A stretch of DNA of 64,000 nucleotides from assembly GCA_016584305.1 (NCBI GenBank), contig JACEEZ010019805.1, positions 1 through 64,000 of the forward strand. The letters are read 5' to 3'. The DNA is from Chionoecetes opilio. Lineage: Eukaryota; Arthropoda; Malacostraca; Decapoda; Majidae. Of this stretch, positions 13,354 through 26,332 are shown piece by piece. The stretch's first letter is position 1. Every line of letters starts with the position of its first letter. The notes beneath the pieces were generated by a model. That model saw nothing but the letters and a program-made list of their open reading frames with translations, had not been told where the DNA came from and did no database searches. A program made the translations under genes and the position numbers.

Positions 13354-13617
13354 CAGGATTGCCAGATAGTTGGGCGGGTTTATGGCCAAATTAACTGATA
13401 AAAAAGTATTTACATTTTTATATTATGAGTATTTAACTACAATGTATTTAAATACTCATAAAAGTATTTAAATACTGTATTTAAATACTCATAAAAGTAT
13501 TTAAATACTGTATTTAAATACATGTCAACCAATGTATTTCTAAATACATTTCTAAATACACAAATGTATTTAAATACGTATTTAAATACAAATGTATTTA
13601 AATACTTCCCAGCTCTG
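13354..13617. repeat. GTATTTAAATAC array with hAT-like ends
   Basis: From about 13434 to 13606 the palindromic word GTATTTAAATAC recurs many times, alternating with ACTCATAAAA. The block ends at 13617 in a sequence whose complement starts CAGAGCTGGGAAGTA, and a CAGGATTGCCAGATAGT word lies at 13354. Both resemble hAT-type termini, but they do not match each other, so the element boundary is a guess. The array is firm. Confidence 0.5.
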
Positions 13618-13790
13618 ATCATTAGTCATCATTATAATCCCCATCAGTGTCATCACGCTAATACCCCCCCCGCGGCTCACCAACGGCTTTACATGAATAC
13701 TCACTGATGGACAAGCATTGGCAACATTGTTATTAGCAGCCACGGATGTATCAGGACGCGCCATTCACAACGCAACCCTACCATTCATAG

Positions 13791-13794
13791 CAAC

Positions 13795-13833
<39 letters not shown>

Positions 13834-13871
13834 TATGATAACAATAATAATAACAATAATACTAATAACAA
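13791..13871. repeat. (AAT)n microsatellite
   Basis: ATA/AAT trinucleotide tract with a few interruptions. Confidence 0.9.
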
Positions 13872-14124
13872 TCCATAGAGTGTAATTCCATTTTGAAGGA
13901 TGGAAATGATGGGAGGAAAAGAATGAACACCAATAAAGGAAATAATAAGATAAAACAATAGGAGTGGAAAAAATAGAAAAAATAGAATGAAATAAATATA
14001 ACAGCAAGGATATCAATGAAAATAATGAGAAGGAAGGAAGGATAAGATAGAACAAAGAAGGAAAAGACAAAATAATAGATGAACAGTTGAGGAAAAAAGG
14101 ATAGAAGCAAAGGAAAAAATAAAT

Positions 14125-14128
<4 letters not shown>

Positions 14129-14217
<89 letters not shown>
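14129..14217. repeat. (GA)n microsatellite
   Basis: Uninterrupted GA dinucleotides. Poly-(SL) frames on the minus strand are artefacts. Confidence 0.95.
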
Positions 14218-14220
<3 letters not shown>

Positions 14221-14457
14221 CATAATATCAATATTAGAATATTAGAATAGTAACACATAATCTTGTAAAGTATATATAAGTTCAATTAGCAGTGGAATAG
14301 AGAAATACAAAATTAGAATAGTAACCCATGTATGTATGTAGGTTCAGCTAGGAATAATCTACACATTCCCTATAGTCAAAGATAGTTCTCAGTAGTCCAG
14401 CTGAAGCTCCTGACTGTAAAACCTATAAGAACTCAACAATAATGTAAAAAAAAGAAG

Positions 14458-16142
<1,685 letters not shown>

Positions 16143-16556
16143 CGCTCGGAAAGTCAAGGGTGGTGGTGATAATTTTCAACGCCTACTCTGGCTGAAATCT
16201 GGCGCCAACTACTAGGCAAACATTTTTTTAGGATATTCAATAATTAAGTATTCACGCTCAAGTGTCAGCAGCCGGGTTTCTTATACCTTGTAAGGTTAAG
16301 TAAAATTATATTGATAGTTTTTATTCAAATAAAAAAAAAAACTAAATTCACTATTAGCATATTAAATACTACGGTTAAAATTTTTAAACCCGTAGAGTTC
16401 AAGCGACAGCACCTCACGCCGCTCAGCAGTTGCCTATTACCTTATTAATTGTCCACCCTTTAAGTAGCTCGTATTGCAGTACTTTTCACACAACAGGTGT
16501 CGGGCAAATATACATTACCTGACAACTCACTTCACCACCCACAGTCGCCTTTCAAG

Positions 16557-16589
<33 letters not shown>

Positions 16590-16901
16590 TGTTGCAGGGT
16601 GGGCGCGCTGTCATCACCATGGTAACGGTCACAGGGCATGGCCGCGGTGCCAAACCTTCACAATGGGAAGGTTTGGCAGAGCGGCCTGGCCAGGCACAAT
16701 ATCACGAATATCAGAATATCTAGAAATATACGTATATTTGTATATATGTATTTATTCAATTATCTGATAAGACTATGCCGTGTAATCTAATGAGGGTACC
16801 TGAGAGTAGGAAACAGATGTGACACAGGAAAGGAGGGAGGGAAAGTGGGAAGAAGGGAAAATGAGGAAGTCAAGGAATATAGTAACTAGATTATAAGTTC
16901 G

Positions 16902-16903
<2 letters not shown>

Positions 16904-16958
<55 letters not shown>

Positions 16959-16969
16959 CTCTCTCTCTC

Positions 16970-17060
<91 letters not shown>
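16904..17060. repeat. (CT)n microsatellite
   Basis: Long CT tract with a few TCC interruptions near 16950-16977. The partner tract in the other block version (about 11556-11650) is shorter and more interrupted. Confidence 0.95.
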
Positions 17061-17062
<2 letters not shown>

Positions 17063-17829
17063 GAGGAAAAAAATGCAGGGAGCACAGAGAGGAGTTTCGA
17101 CCTTGCAAATCTGCTTCCTTCCTAGGTATTTTTTGTACACTACTTTGTCCAACATAATGGCGTATTACCAACAATTTACTTATCGATATGGGAGTAAAAA
17201 TGTACTTAGATAATAGTATAATCATATTACAATGCTTCATAAACATGGCTTTCCAAAATGACTGAAGATAAACACCGTAATAATGTTGACATTGCAGTAC
17301 GACAGCTTGGGCCGGCGTGGCACGCCTGGACTGGGATCCTTAGCCATCTCTGTCACTCAAATGCCAATTTTTACAATGCCAATTAAATAAATTATCATGT
17401 GTGTAATAATCTTTGGATAATGGAAGTGTATACTAATGTTTTGTGTTAGAACTAACCCTATGTATGGACGAATACACTACAAAAGAACATTTATCTGATA
17501 GTTAACAAATGAGACGAAGATGGCAACCGTATGGCTGACGAGATAGGCTACACTACTATGATCTATGGCTGTTAGCTGCAATAGTCCTACAGCTATCCTC
17601 ACTTATTGTTGCTTCTAGGATAGAGGGAACAATTGTGGAATTGATAGCACTTTTAACTCCATTTCGGGGTGGTTGGCGCTTGGCCCCTTGACGCAGGCAG
17701 CCACTCATTTGTTCTTCTCTCCTTCTTCCTTTCTTATATAGTTATTTTTTTTGGTATTTTTGTCTTATTCTTTCTCTCACTTTATGTTCTTTTGTCTTCC
17801 TTTTATTTCATTCAGTTTTATGCCTCGTT

Positions 17830-17976
<147 letters not shown>

Positions 17977-18073
17977 CATCTTCATTATTTTCTATTCTTC
18001 TATTTTTATATTTTTATATTTTCTGTTTTTCTTATTCTTCTATTTCCTTATATTTTTATAACTTCTTTTTTTC

Positions 18074-18134
18074 TCCCTCCTCCTCCTCCTCCTCCTCCTC
18101 CTCCTCCTCCTCCTCCTCCTCCTCCTCCTCCTCC
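18074..18134. repeat. (CTC)n microsatellite
   Basis: Clean CTC trinucleotide run, read as poly-Ser in one frame. Confidence 0.9.
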
Positions 18135-18377
18135 TTCTTCCTCCTCTTTCTCCTCCTTTTTTCTTCTTTTTATTTATTTATCTGTTTTTTTTTGCTTCTT
18201 GACAATCTCTTCTCATGTCGAACCATTTTGATTATTTTCTTTACATATCTTTTTTTTTTACAATTTATATCAACCTTTTTTTTCTTCCATTATTTAAATT
18301 TTCTTTTTTGCTTTTCTGTGTACTTTTTTTGTTATCTCTCTTTGTTTTCTTTAATTTACGTTATATTAATCTTTTTT

Positions 18378-18379
<2 letters not shown>

Positions 18380-18447
<68 letters not shown>
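18380..18447. repeat. (CT)n microsatellite
   Basis: Pure CT dinucleotide run. Confidence 0.95.
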
Positions 18448-18448
<1 letters not shown>

Positions 18449-18484
18449 ACTTTCCTGTACAATTTTCTCTTCATTCATAATTTT

Positions 18485-18835
18485 TCTTGCCCCTCATCCC
18501 TCTTTTCCCCTCTCTTTCCTCTCTTTTTCCCTCCCTTTCCCATCTCTTTCCCCTCTCTTTCCATCTCTTCCCTACTCCCCCTCTCTTTCCCCTCTTTTCC
18601 CCTATTTATCTTCTCCTCTTTTCCCTCTCTTTCCCCTCTCTCCCCTCTCCTTTCCCTCTTTTCTCCCCTCTTCCCTCGCTTTCCCTCATCTCCCCTATTT
18701 CCCCTCTTTAACCTCTTTCCCCCTCTCCCTCTCTTTCCTCTCTTATCCTCTCTCTTTCCCACCTCTTTCCCCCATATTTTCCCCTCTTTCCCCATTATTT
18801 CCCCTCTTTCCCCTCTCCCACCACCCCCCCCCCCC
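18485..18835. repeat. CCCCTCTTTC polypyrimidine minisatellite
   Basis: Irregular repeats of CCCCTCTTTCC ending in a C-rich block. Long frames on both strands are compositional. Confidence 0.75.
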
Positions 18836-19121
18836 CTTGCAACACAATTCCCCTCTCCCTTACACCAATCTCCTTTCCCACAGTCTCCCCTTTGTTCCCC
18901 TCACTCTCCCCTCATTTACCCTTCCATTGTTATGCCTTCCATAGGTCTCGCCTGCCTTGGAGGGGAAAAATGGGAAAAAATCTCGCGGAAAAAAAAACTT
19001 TTCTTTTGGTATTTTCTTGGAAGGGAAAATTTTAGTAGTATTTTTACTTCTGTTTTTTTCTTTTCTTTGATTTTATGAATTGTGTTTTTGTGTCTATGTC
19101 TTTAGTTGTGTTTATTGTTAA

Positions 19122-19138
19122 TCTGTGTGTGTGTGTGC

Positions 19139-19218
<80 letters not shown>
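19122..19218. repeat. Compound (GT)n(GA)n microsatellite
   Basis: A GT tract passing directly into about 70 bases of GA. Confidence 0.95.
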
Positions 19219-19220
<2 letters not shown>

Positions 19221-19239
19221 CATCGATCTCCTATTTTTT

Positions 19240-19860
19240 TTCTCCTCGCAGGTCTGACCATCCTCTCGACTCAACAGTTTTTTCCCCACGCACTCACCGC
19301 TTCTCCCACTCACGCACTCTTTCTCCCACTCACTCACCTCTTCTCACGCACTCTCACTCTTTTCCCCCACACTCTCATATCTTCTCCCACACACTCTTTT
19401 ACCCCACGCACGCACCTCTTCTCCCACACTCTTCCCAACGCACTAACCTCTTCTAACGCACTCTAACACTTTATCCCCACTCAATTACGTACCTCTCGCA
19501 CTCTCACACTCTTCCCCACACTCTCATATCTTCTCCCACACACTCTTTTACCCCACGCACGCACCTCTTCTCCCACACTCTTCCCAACGCACTAACCTCT
19601 TCTAACGCACTCTAAAACACTTTATCCCCACTCAATCACGTACCTCTCGCACTCTCACACTCTTCCCCACACTCTCATATCTTCTCCCACACACTCTTTT
19701 ACCCCACGCACGCACCTCTTCTCCCACACTCTTCCCAACGCACTAACCTCTTCTAACGCACTCTAACACTTTATCCCTACTCAATCACGTACCTCCCGCA
19801 CTCTCACTCTTTCTCCCACGCACTCACCTCTTCTCCCACACTCTCACTCTCTTATCTCGA
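19240..19860. repeat. 150-bp minisatellite
   Basis: The landmark CTTCTCCCACACACTCTTTT recurs at 19381, 19530 and 19681, giving spacings of 149 and 151. Each unit itself consists of shorter CTCTTCTCCCACACTC-type words, so this is a higher-order repeat on a short pyrimidine-rich motif. Partial units flank the three full ones. Confidence 0.85.
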
Positions 19861-20458
19861 GCCTCACGCACTTCACAGCAGCAGAAAAACCGTCTGTGTT
19901 GTCCCGTTTTGAACCCTTCAGCACATTATATATTTCTTACTCGCGTTTAAATGATTATATTTGTTATAAGGAAAGGTTATATTCTTGTACCAAAGGGATA
20001 TTGCATTGTGAATTTGTAAATAGAAATAAAATATAAACTCGGCACGTATATAGAACAAATAAAAACTCAAATATAGCCGTGTCAATCTAAAGCAAGAGTG
20101 TTATGCTAGCAAGAAACCCTACAAAAAAAATCATCCCTGGCTAAACGCAAACAAGGTGGTCGATATGAAAACAAGGCGGGCGATATGAAAATACTCCCAT
20201 ATGTTTGTGATCGAATCCGCGCTCGCCAAATGCCTCCCTCGCTCGGTCCCCTACGCTTGGGTGACCTCGGTAAATAAGGGATCCAGGCTCGCTCGCTAGT
20301 CAGGTTGTCTCCTCCCGTGTGCGCCATCAGCGTCCATCTCAGAATTCCCCAGACGAATTCTTTTTTCTTATTTTGGAAGACAGACGGAGGGTAAAAGGGG
20401 GGGGGAGGAGGGAGGTATCTGTGAATAGAGGGAGCGTGGAAGCAATTTTAGAGCTAGA
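19861..20458. other. Anonymous stretch
   Basis: No gene recognised. AATAAA-type words near 20023 and 20060 are not attached to any coding sequence I can support. Confidence 0.4.
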
Positions 20459-20735
20459 CCCCAGTGTCCTCCCCCCTTCCTCCCCCCCATTAGACCCCTT
20501 CCCCCCTCCCCAAACCCCCTTCCCTCCCCTCCCACTACACCCCCAATGTCCTCCCCCTCCCCCCCTTCCTAATATACCCCCTTCATCCTCCCCCTTCCCT
20601 CTCCCACTAAACCCCTTTCCTTCCCCTCCCACTAGACCCTCTTCCTTCCCCTCCACTAAACCCCCTTCATCCTCCCCTTCCCCTCACTAAACCCCCTTCC
20701 TCCTCCCCCTTCCCTCTCCCTCTTCCCCACTAAAC
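20459..20735. repeat. CCCCCTTCC-rich minisatellite
   Basis: Repeats of CCCCTTCC/CCACTAAACC with a loose period of about 28-30. Proline-rich frames on + are artefacts. Confidence 0.7.
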
Positions 20736-20843
20736 CCGTATGCCTACCGCACAGGTGCAAGTGCGGTGCTTGTTGTAATGGAGATAGCTTTATTTTGCGC
20801 AAAAAAAAAAAAACAAAAAAAAAAAAAAAAGTATACTTTGTGG

Positions 20844-20992
20844 TTAATGTTAGGTTAGGTTTCATTACAACCTATAAGGTTAGGTTAGGTTTCATTAAAA
20901 CCTTTAAGGTTAGGTTAGGTTTCATTAAAACCTTTAAGGTTAGGTTAAGTTTCATTAAAACCTATAAGGTTAGGTTAGGTTTCATTATTACA
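20844..20992. repeat. 30-bp tandem repeat containing TTAGG
   Basis: About five units of AAGGTTAGGTTAGGTTTCAT plus TAAAACCT, flanked by poly-A on the left and by poly-T and poly-G runs on the right (to about 21016). The embedded GGTTAGGTTAGG is the arthropod telomere word. Confidence 0.85.
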
Positions 20993-21242
20993 TTTTTTTT
21001 TGGGGGGGGGGGGGGGTTGCGCAAAATAAAACTCTCCATTAGAACAAGCACCTATTGTAGGCCAAGAAAAAATAGGGAAATACTTTGGAACTCATCCTTC
21101 CGGCTTTGACTGAAATGAACTACCGCACTGTATTGTATGCTTATTGTACTTCACATCTGTAAAGGTTCCAGCGTGCGCTCAGCCTTGGTTAACCCACACG
21201 GCCGCTATGAAATATGAGGTGCCTCAAAAAATTCTAAGTCCA

Positions 21243-21653
21243 GTTAGGTTAGGTATACTTTGTGGTTAAGGTTAGGTTAGGTATACTTTGTGGTTAAGGT
21301 TAGGTATACTTTGTGGTTAAGGTTAGGTTAGGTTAGGTATACTTTGTGGTTAAGGTTAGGTTAGGTTAGGTTAGGTATACTTTGTGGTTAAGGTTAGGTT
21401 AGGTTAGGTATACCTTGTGGTTAAGGTTAGGTATACTTTGTGGTTAAGGTTAGGTTAGGTATACTTTGTGGTTAAGGTTAGGTTAGGTATACTTTGTGGT
21501 TAAGGTTAGGTTAGGTTAGGTATACTTTGTGGTTAAGGTTAGGTTAGGTTAGGTATACTTTGTGGTTAAGGTTAGGTTAGGTTAGGTATACTTTGTGGTT
21601 AAGGTTAGGTTAGGTTAGGTATACTTTGTGGTTAATGTTAGGTTAGGTTAGAT
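21243..21653. repeat. Interstitial TTAGG array with TATACTTTGTGGTTAAGG spacer
   Basis: Some 15 units, each one to four copies of TTAGG followed by TATACTTTGTGGTTAAGG. The number of TTAGG copies varies from unit to unit while the spacer is nearly constant. TTAGG is the ancestral arthropod telomere repeat; an internal array with a fixed spacer is a satellite, not a chromosome end. Confidence 0.9.
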
Positions 21654-22083
21654 TTTTACTTATAGTGACTTTGATGATTTTTTTGGGAGCCATAAATCAC
21701 TTATATTTGCTTCCCTCACCCAAAAACCCCGTATTCCCGCCAGTTCTCCAGGCTTGTTGGCTATAGGGGGAAGAAAAAAAAGATAGGGGTGAAGGACTTC
21801 TTCCAAAGTTTTACCAAAAATAGTTGGTGTTTCTGAAAACGACCGCGAAACTCTCGTCCATTATTACCAAAAGTTGTTTCGTAGTCTATATGAAACCATA
21901 GTCGTTTCGTACACTCAGCGCAGAGTTGAACTTGACTACTAGAGTTACGAAATGACACCAGGTATGTACGAAAATACTCAAAATCAGTGTACGAAACTAA
22001 CTACTTTCAATTCAATATACCAAATTAAGAAAGTTTTTTTGATTAGGCCAAAGGCTTTTGATTCATTTAAACTTCCTGTAATC

Positions 22084-22191
22084 CCCGTGAGTAGCTTCTA
22101 TGGACCACTGTGGCTCGCGCCGTACCCGTGGCCGTGGTGGTACGGGGCTGACGCCGTTATAGTGGACGAGAACTACGCGTTCGCTCTTTAG
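22084..22191 (+). CDS. Possible terminal exon, Trp/Tyr-rich
   Basis: The last part of a + frame, ending at a TAG at 22189-22191, reads FYGPLWLAPYPWPWWYGADA and then VIVDENYAFAL. It is GC-richer than its surroundings and is followed by an AATAAA at about 22317. The composition recalls short arthropod cuticle-type C-termini, but I cannot tie it to a family. The upstream part of the frame (from 21952) looks non-coding, and the putative acceptor near 22080-22090 is weak. Confidence 0.2.
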   Translation, partial: PVSSFYGPLWLAPYPWPWWYGADAVIVDENYAFAL

Positions 22192-22341
22192 GTCAGACAC
22201 ACACACTCGGGTGCTAACACTGCACTCTTAGCCTCTCTCGCTTTACCATATACACCACACCTGTCACTACACACCTGTACGGCCTCGCAACACACCTGTC
22301 GCCTGTGTATCACCGTAAATAAATGACTTAGGTCAGGCTTC

Positions 22342-22479
22342 TTAGGCATTGAGGGTGCATGTTTTCTTTTTTAATGTTTTTTTAACAAATAAAGGGCTAT
22401 ATATGTTCCATATTGTAGGATGTGCCTGAACTAAGTCAATCAGTAAGCTTTCCATCTCGTCTGTCCAGTCAGCAGGCAT
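22342..22479 (-). CDS. MADF-domain protein, N-terminal fragment
   Basis: Minus frame starting at the ATG complementary to 22477-22479: MPADWTDEMESLLIDLVQAH then PTIWN. The W...E.E.LI.LV...P.IWN pattern is the first helix of MADF (Myb/SANT-like) DNA-binding domains. The frame runs on 5' to 22536 without a stop. After PTIWN the sequence departs from the family, so this is a broken copy or the exon ends nearby. It lies about 230 bases inside an end of PIF/Harbinger type (22714), and PIF/Harbinger elements carry a MADF/Myb-like second protein, so a transposon origin is likely. Confidence 0.45.
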   Translation of the reverse strand: MPADWTDEMESLLIDLVQAHPTIWNIYSPLFVKKTLKKKTCTLNA

Positions 22480-22689
22480 GTTGATGTCTTTTTGAGTTTT
22501 AGAAGAAAATGATCTTGCAATAAATAATATAGTCATCCACTAATTTCGGTCCTTTATAACAGAAAACGTTTTTGCTCACTCAAATGACGAGCAAAAATAG
22601 CTTCGAAGTAGTTCTCTGTTTGCTCAACCAAACAGGCTTTCATCGAGCAAAATCCTCAAAACTGCTCAGTGAAATCTGCTCACTGAGCA

Positions 22690-22714
22690 GAATAGTGCCC
22701 GTGTAATAGCCGCT
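22690..22714. mobile_element. PIF/Harbinger-like terminus
   Basis: The complement of the end at 22714 reads AGCGGCTATTACACGGGCAC and is followed on + by TAA, matching the 3-base TTA/TAA target preference of PIF/Harbinger. It closely resembles the ends of the element at 43409-45264. The other end was not found. Confidence 0.5.
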
Positions 22715-23288
22715 TAAGACCCAAAATATCTCATGTAAACAACACTGTTGGGCGAGTATCTTGATGACAGCAATAGATGAGGCATTCTTCTATTGTGGGA
22801 TGCCTCATTTGGTGAAGGATAGCATTGTTTAACTGATTTTAGACGATATTTCTATTTACCTGATATATTTGGTCTCTCACGCCACCGCGCATGCGCAGTA
22901 GGGGCCTGGCAACCTTTTGTTATGGCAACCATTTGTATCGACACACCGCCAAGAGATTTTTTGACATTCAGTAGTTGACGAGTGATTTTCTGCCTTAAAT
23001 AAGCTGTATCAGTGGAATAAAAGGCAGAATAAGAGCAAGGAATGGCTTATGGAAGTATTAAAGTAATCGTCCAGACCATTTCATCATTCCTGATTTGATG
23101 TAGTTAAGAGTATAGCCATTATCGAGTGTATCAACAATATGTTGTCACTTCTTGCATCCAGTCAGCCGTTTTTTAATAATCCGCAATCAAAATCTGTAAA
23201 TTCCCCGAGCTTCGAAAACGCTCAACTGGCAGACGATGCGCCACGGCTCGGTGACGTAACAATAGAGAGGCTCCTCTTCCCGCACTGC

Positions 23289-23358
23289 TGTGTGTGTGTG
23301 TTGTAGTGTTTGTGTGTGTGTAGTAGTGTTTGTGTGTGTGTGTAGTAGTGTTTGTGTG

Positions 23359-23390
<32 letters not shown>

Positions 23391-23661
23391 CGTAGTAGTG
23401 TTTGTGTGTGTGTGTGTGTGTGTAGTAGTGTGTGTGTGTGTGTGTGTGTAGTAGTGTTTGTGTGTGTGTAGTAGTGTTTGTGTGTGTGTGTAGTAGTGTT
23501 TGTGTGTGTGTAGTACTGTTTGTTTGTGTGTAGTAGTGTTTGTGTGTGTGTGTGTAGTAGTGTTTGTGTGTGTGTGTAGTAGTGTTTGTGTGTGTGTGGT
23601 AGTGTTTGTGTGTGTGTGTGTGTAGTAGTGTTTGTGTGTGTGTGTGTGTGTGTGTGCAGTA

Positions 23662-23692
<31 letters not shown>

Positions 23693-23966
23693 GTAGTGTT
23701 TGTGTGTGTGCGTAGTAGTGCTTGTGTGTGTGTGTGTGTGTGTGTGTAGTAATGTTTGTGTGTGTGTGTAGTAGTGTTTGTGTGTGTGCGTAGTAGTGTT
23801 TGTGTGTGTGTAGTAGTGTTTGTGTTTGTGTGTGTGTGTAGTAGTGTTTGTGTTTGTGTGTGTGCGTAGTAGTGTTTGTGTGTGTGTGTGTGTGCGTAGT
23901 AGTGTGTGTGTGTGTGTGTAGTAGTGCTTGTGTGTGTGTGTAGTAGTGTTTGTGTGTGTGTAGTAG
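23289..23966. repeat. GTAGTAGTGTTTGTGTG minisatellite, left part
   Basis: Dozens of units of TAGTAGTGTT plus (TG)n of variable length. The array continues at 25663 after the solo LTR. The 263-codon Thr/His frame across it is an artefact. Confidence 0.95.
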
Positions 23967-25662
23967 TGTAATGCCCATTATTCGGGAGAGATAGTAGGAA
24001 AATTATTATTATAAAATTCCCGAGCTATGTCTTGTCAGTAGTTAATTTTTTCTCTTTGTTTCACGGGTGACTCATCGCCCTGCTTTCATTTCCGCCATAT
24101 TTTCTCATCATTTGTACTTCCTACGCGCCATTTTGTTTATCTTCTTTCGTTCTTTCACCCGCCATTTCTTTCCTCGGTCTTCCATTCCTCCCTCCCCGAC
24201 ATCCCGTATGCGAGGCAAGTTTCCGTGGAATAATTATTCTGCGATCAGTGATAACTAATGATGTCAGATCTTTTTATCTTTCCCCAGCTATCTGGTCAGA
24301 CCCAGTTTCACTCCCAGAATCTTAATGTCTTTCAAAATAATCCCCATCGTTATCGGTTATGGTTATACATGGACGTGTTAGTAAAGAGACACGCTAAAAT
24401 GAAAACCTACCAAATTTCTAGGCTTCATATTTCATACCCTCTCACTCTTAAAATGTGTTCGGACATTTGACGTGACCACAAATAATACCTTTCTCGGGTA
24501 TTAGACTAAGCATATTAAATTCTTCAGTATCAAAGTAACAGGTTTATATTATAAGCCACATGGTCTTATATACGCGAGTTTCATTATTTAAATAGTTATT
24601 TCGGGATTAAAAGTTACTCACTTGAGGTCACGTCTAAATCTTTCAAACAATTCCCCTTTTATGCCGAAGGCCATAATCTCAGGACGAGTCATTCGTCTCT
24701 TCGCTTCGTTGTAGGTAAGACCTTTGTACCTCGCTCCTGTGTTCTTTCTTCCTTAGTATATTATATCTATATATTTCTATATATATATATAGGTACAGTT
24801 CAGTGTCACTAATGCATAGAAGGTCTGCCCATCCTTATAAGTGTTATTAACGAAGATTCGTCTCTTCGCTTCGTTGTAGGCCGTTCGTGTCTTCTTCAAA
24901 GCCACATGGTCTGATGGAAACACACACAACTTCTTATCCTCACAGTTTCTCTACTAGATATCTATCTTCCATGTGTAATTTATAAATATTAAGTGGTATG
25001 TTACCTAAGTGTAGGGTAATTCACTGAATAGAAATTTTAGTGAGGAGAGTTATGCTCATAAGAGCTTTCTTTCATCACATAGGAAGAGTTCCTGTGTCAG
25101 GGTGTAAAGTTCCTTTTCTTACTTCCGAGTAGAGTTTTCTCGGTATGGTGTTAACCCTTATATGTTGGATATGATCTCAAGCAAGAGACATACTATGTCA
25201 CTATGAATAAATAGGATGTTATTTGCAAAGATAGTTTCTTGTGTTATTATAAAACCCAGGTGATTATTCTGTGTTAGGACAGTAATTCCCCACACTTCCA
25301 AAAGAGTTCAGCCTTACTCGATATAATTCCACGTACCATTCAGGACTACCAAGATCAATCTAATATTAATATTAATCAAACGTGCCCAGGGAGTAATCTA
25401 GTGAACTACTCGCCGGGGCTGGTGGCAGCAATTCCCTTTAACCTAAACCCTTATCCTTTCCCCTTAAATACATCCCCCTGTTAAGCACTCTCCGTAGTGA
25501 GAAGTGGTCAAACTATAATCATATAGTGAAGTCAGAAGACTAAGTTAAATTCTCCATTCAAGTTGTAATCTTTTATCAAATCATCCCCAAGTAATATCAT
25601 TCAAGTAACGTTGACCAGTTCTAAAACCCCCATATAAGTGACCCCCAATTTCTGTCAACACA
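23967..25662. mobile_element. Solo LTR (1696 bp) with GTAG duplication
   Basis: Begins TGTAATGCCC, ends GTCAACACA, and matches the three LTRs at 27.2-35.2 kb. GTAG stands immediately outside both ends (23963-23966 and 25663-25666) as a 4-base duplication of the minisatellite target, and the same array lies on both sides. It is 166-196 bases longer than the others because of an insertion at about 24714-24879 bracketed by two copies of ATTCGTCTCTTCGCTTCGTT. Confidence 0.9.
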
Positions 25663-25885
25663 GTAGTGTTTGTGTGTGTAGTAGTGTTTGTGTGTGTTGT
25701 GTGTGTGTGTGTAGTAGTGTTTGTGTGTGTGTGTGTGTGCGTAGTAGTGTTTGTGTGTGTGTGTGTGTAGTAGTGTGTTTGGGTGTGTGTGTAGTAGTGT
25801 TTGTGTGTGTAGTAGTGTTTGTGTGTGTGTAGTAGTGTTTGTGTGTGTGTGTGTAGAAGTGTTTGTGTGTGTAGTAGTGTTGAAC
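25663..25885. repeat. GTAGTAGTGTTTGTGTG minisatellite, right part
   Basis: Continuation of the array left of the solo LTR. Confidence 0.95.
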
Positions 25886-26332
25886 CTCAGCAGGCTCCGC
25901 TAACACCTGTTCATCCACCTCGTACTCTGGCTCAAACATATAGGGTTGGGCTCCCATCACAATCTGGTTCGTTTTCCTCATATACGCGATCAATGTCATT
26001 TAGTTCGGTCTCAGATTAAGCATCGTACTCTAGATCTATCAAAGCGACAGATTCACTGTCTGATACCTATGTACAATCGCTCATCATAACATTTGCCGAC
26101 AGGTCTCACAGAGGCAGACGAGTGTTGTTTACATTGGAGCGTCCCTTTTGTGACGTCATCAATAACATGCGTAGCCCTGTTGGAGGGAAGAACATTTTTT
26201 TCGCGCGCTTATTACAAAAGTCGTATTTTTACGGAAATAAGGCCTGGAAATAAATTATTTTTGGTGGATTAGGTGTTTTGAATGTACATTCAACATAATT
26301 AGGCAAAAAAAAATTGGGTCTGGACGATTACT

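Larger units (their letters stand above)
23062..26332. mobile_element. TTAA-flanked non-autonomous TIR element
   Basis: Starts AGTAATCGTCCAGACC at 23062 and ends in the exact inverse, GGTCTGGACGATTACT, at 26332. TTAA lies directly outside both ends (23058-23061 and 26333-26336). TTAA duplications are typical of piggyBac and Kolobok elements; which applies is not decidable from these ends. No transposase is visible. It contains a GT minisatellite, itself split by a solo LTR; without the LTR the element would be about 1.57 kb. Confidence 0.85.

Noticed and set aside
13765..14285. Minus-strand Ser-Leu repeat proteins
   Set aside because: Produced by the GA tract at 14129-14217 and the AAT tract.
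18487..18795. Lys/Glu/Gly-rich minus frame resembling a charged coiled-coil protein
   Set aside because: Complement of the CCCCTCTTTC polypyrimidine array; compositional only.
19240..19860. CRISPR-like array because of the regular 150-bp spacing
   Set aside because: No short repeat with unique spacers; whole units repeat, and the context is eukaryotic satellite DNA.
21243..21653. A true chromosome end
   Set aside because: The TTAGG runs are short, interrupted by a constant spacer, and flanked by long unrelated sequence on both sides.
23187..23978. 263-codon Thr/His-rich minus frame
   Set aside because: Translation of the GT minisatellite; no codon bias or motif beyond the repeat.
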